Below, in pieces: positions 63,900-64,000 of a DNA stretch of 64,000 nt; within the stretch, counting starts at the first letter, position 1; the number at the start of each line of letters is the position of its first letter. A program made the translations under genes and the position numbers. Below the pieces are notes generated by a model. It was not told the origin of the DNA. It searched no databases and saw only the letters and a program-made list of their open reading frames with translations. This stretch comes from Proteiniphilum saccharofermentans (GTDB lineage: Bacteria; Bacteroidota; Bacteroidia; Bacteroidales; Dysgonomonadaceae). The stretch spans positions 1,612,001 through 1,676,000 of the forward strand of contig NZ_LT605205.1 in the NCBI RefSeq assembly GCF_900095135.1, in the 5' to 3' direction.

Positions 63900-64000
63900 A
63901 TGGGCTTATTTTCATTTACACAGGAGCTGGCAATGGACCTTGGTACCGCCAATTCCGTCATTGTGAACAACGCGGGAAAGATACTCCTGGACGAACCCTC
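63900..64000 (+). CDS. mreB: Rod shape-determining protein MreB, N-terminal part
   Basis: Thirty-three codons are visible before the window ends: MGLFSFTQELAMDLGTANSV and on to V-N-N-A-G-K-I-L-L-D-E-P. The D-L-G-T-A-N-S/T phosphate-1 loop is the MreB signature of the actin fold. MreB filaments guide cell-wall synthesis at the inner membrane. It follows purH by 42 nt, probably in one transcript with the usual mreC and mreD beyond the window. Confidence 0.95.
   Translation, partial: MGLFSFTQELAMDLGTANSVIVNNAGKILLDEP

Overview
This 64 kb window is a bacterial chromosome segment from the Bacteroidetes, most likely the order Bacteroidales and possibly Dysgonomonadaceae (Proteiniphilum/Petrimonas-like; the family level is inference). 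The phylum call rests on a 2379-residue SprA/Sov type 9 secretion translocon next to ruvA, an RprX/RprY two-component pair, a TamB–TamL pair with a lipoprotein TamL, a GLPGLI-family protein, a DUF2027-Smr protein, purH followed by mreB, and many TAnnTTTG promoter boxes typical of the Bacteroidetes primary sigma factor. Genes are mostly housekeeping and envelope functions, interrupted by two insertion sequences and many short intergenic repeats.

Layout. 1–4.3 kb: the tail of a GLPGLI gene, then an outer-membrane receptor-like gene whose last 17 codons were cut off by a 1281-bp IS3-family element (2988–4268, 3-bp target duplication). 4.3–10.4 kb: mainly minus-strand genes for an alginate-export-type porin, a BASS-type transporter, an alpha/beta hydrolase, gmk, a YicC ribonuclease and a CDP-alcohol phosphotransferase. 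10.4–22.2 kb: rprY-rprX, sprA, ruvA and L-serine ammonia-lyase. 22.4–26.5 kb: acyl-ACP thioesterase, an LEA-type lipoprotein, DUF2027-Smr, a ~200-bp nested palindromic element that may be a MITE, and queA. 26.5–37.6 kb: tamB-tamL, a TonB-dependent receptor, a Tat-type aldo/keto reductase, Fe/Mn superoxide dismutase and tRNA-Gln(CTG).

37.7–46.4 kb: a Dna2-like nuclease-helicase, dgkA, a zinc-ribbon membrane protein, uvrB and fhs. 46.6–54.0 kb: a same-strand export locus with three different periplasmic adaptors, a MacB-type permease, its ATPase and a TolC-like outer-membrane protein; no cargo gene is visible. 54–60.7 kb: hemW, a glycerophosphodiesterase, a tyrosine phenol-lyase-like enzyme, an IS30-family element, a YgjP-type metalloprotease and a ROK sugar kinase. 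60.9–64 kb: a VapBC-type toxin–antitoxin pair with a duplicated antitoxin tail, a gene-free stretch ending in a strong terminator (possible small RNA), purH, and the start of mreB.

The envelope theme is strong: SprA exports proteins, TamB/TamL move lipids or proteins across the periplasm, the MacB–TolC locus expels an unknown substrate, and receptors and porins take up nutrients. The most unusual signals are the precisely reconstructable IS3 disruption, the nested palindromic element, the three-adaptor exporter, the antitoxin tail duplication, the structured stretch before purH, and two families of 7- and 10-nt tandem repeats lying at gene borders. No single well-supported new defence or mobile system was found.
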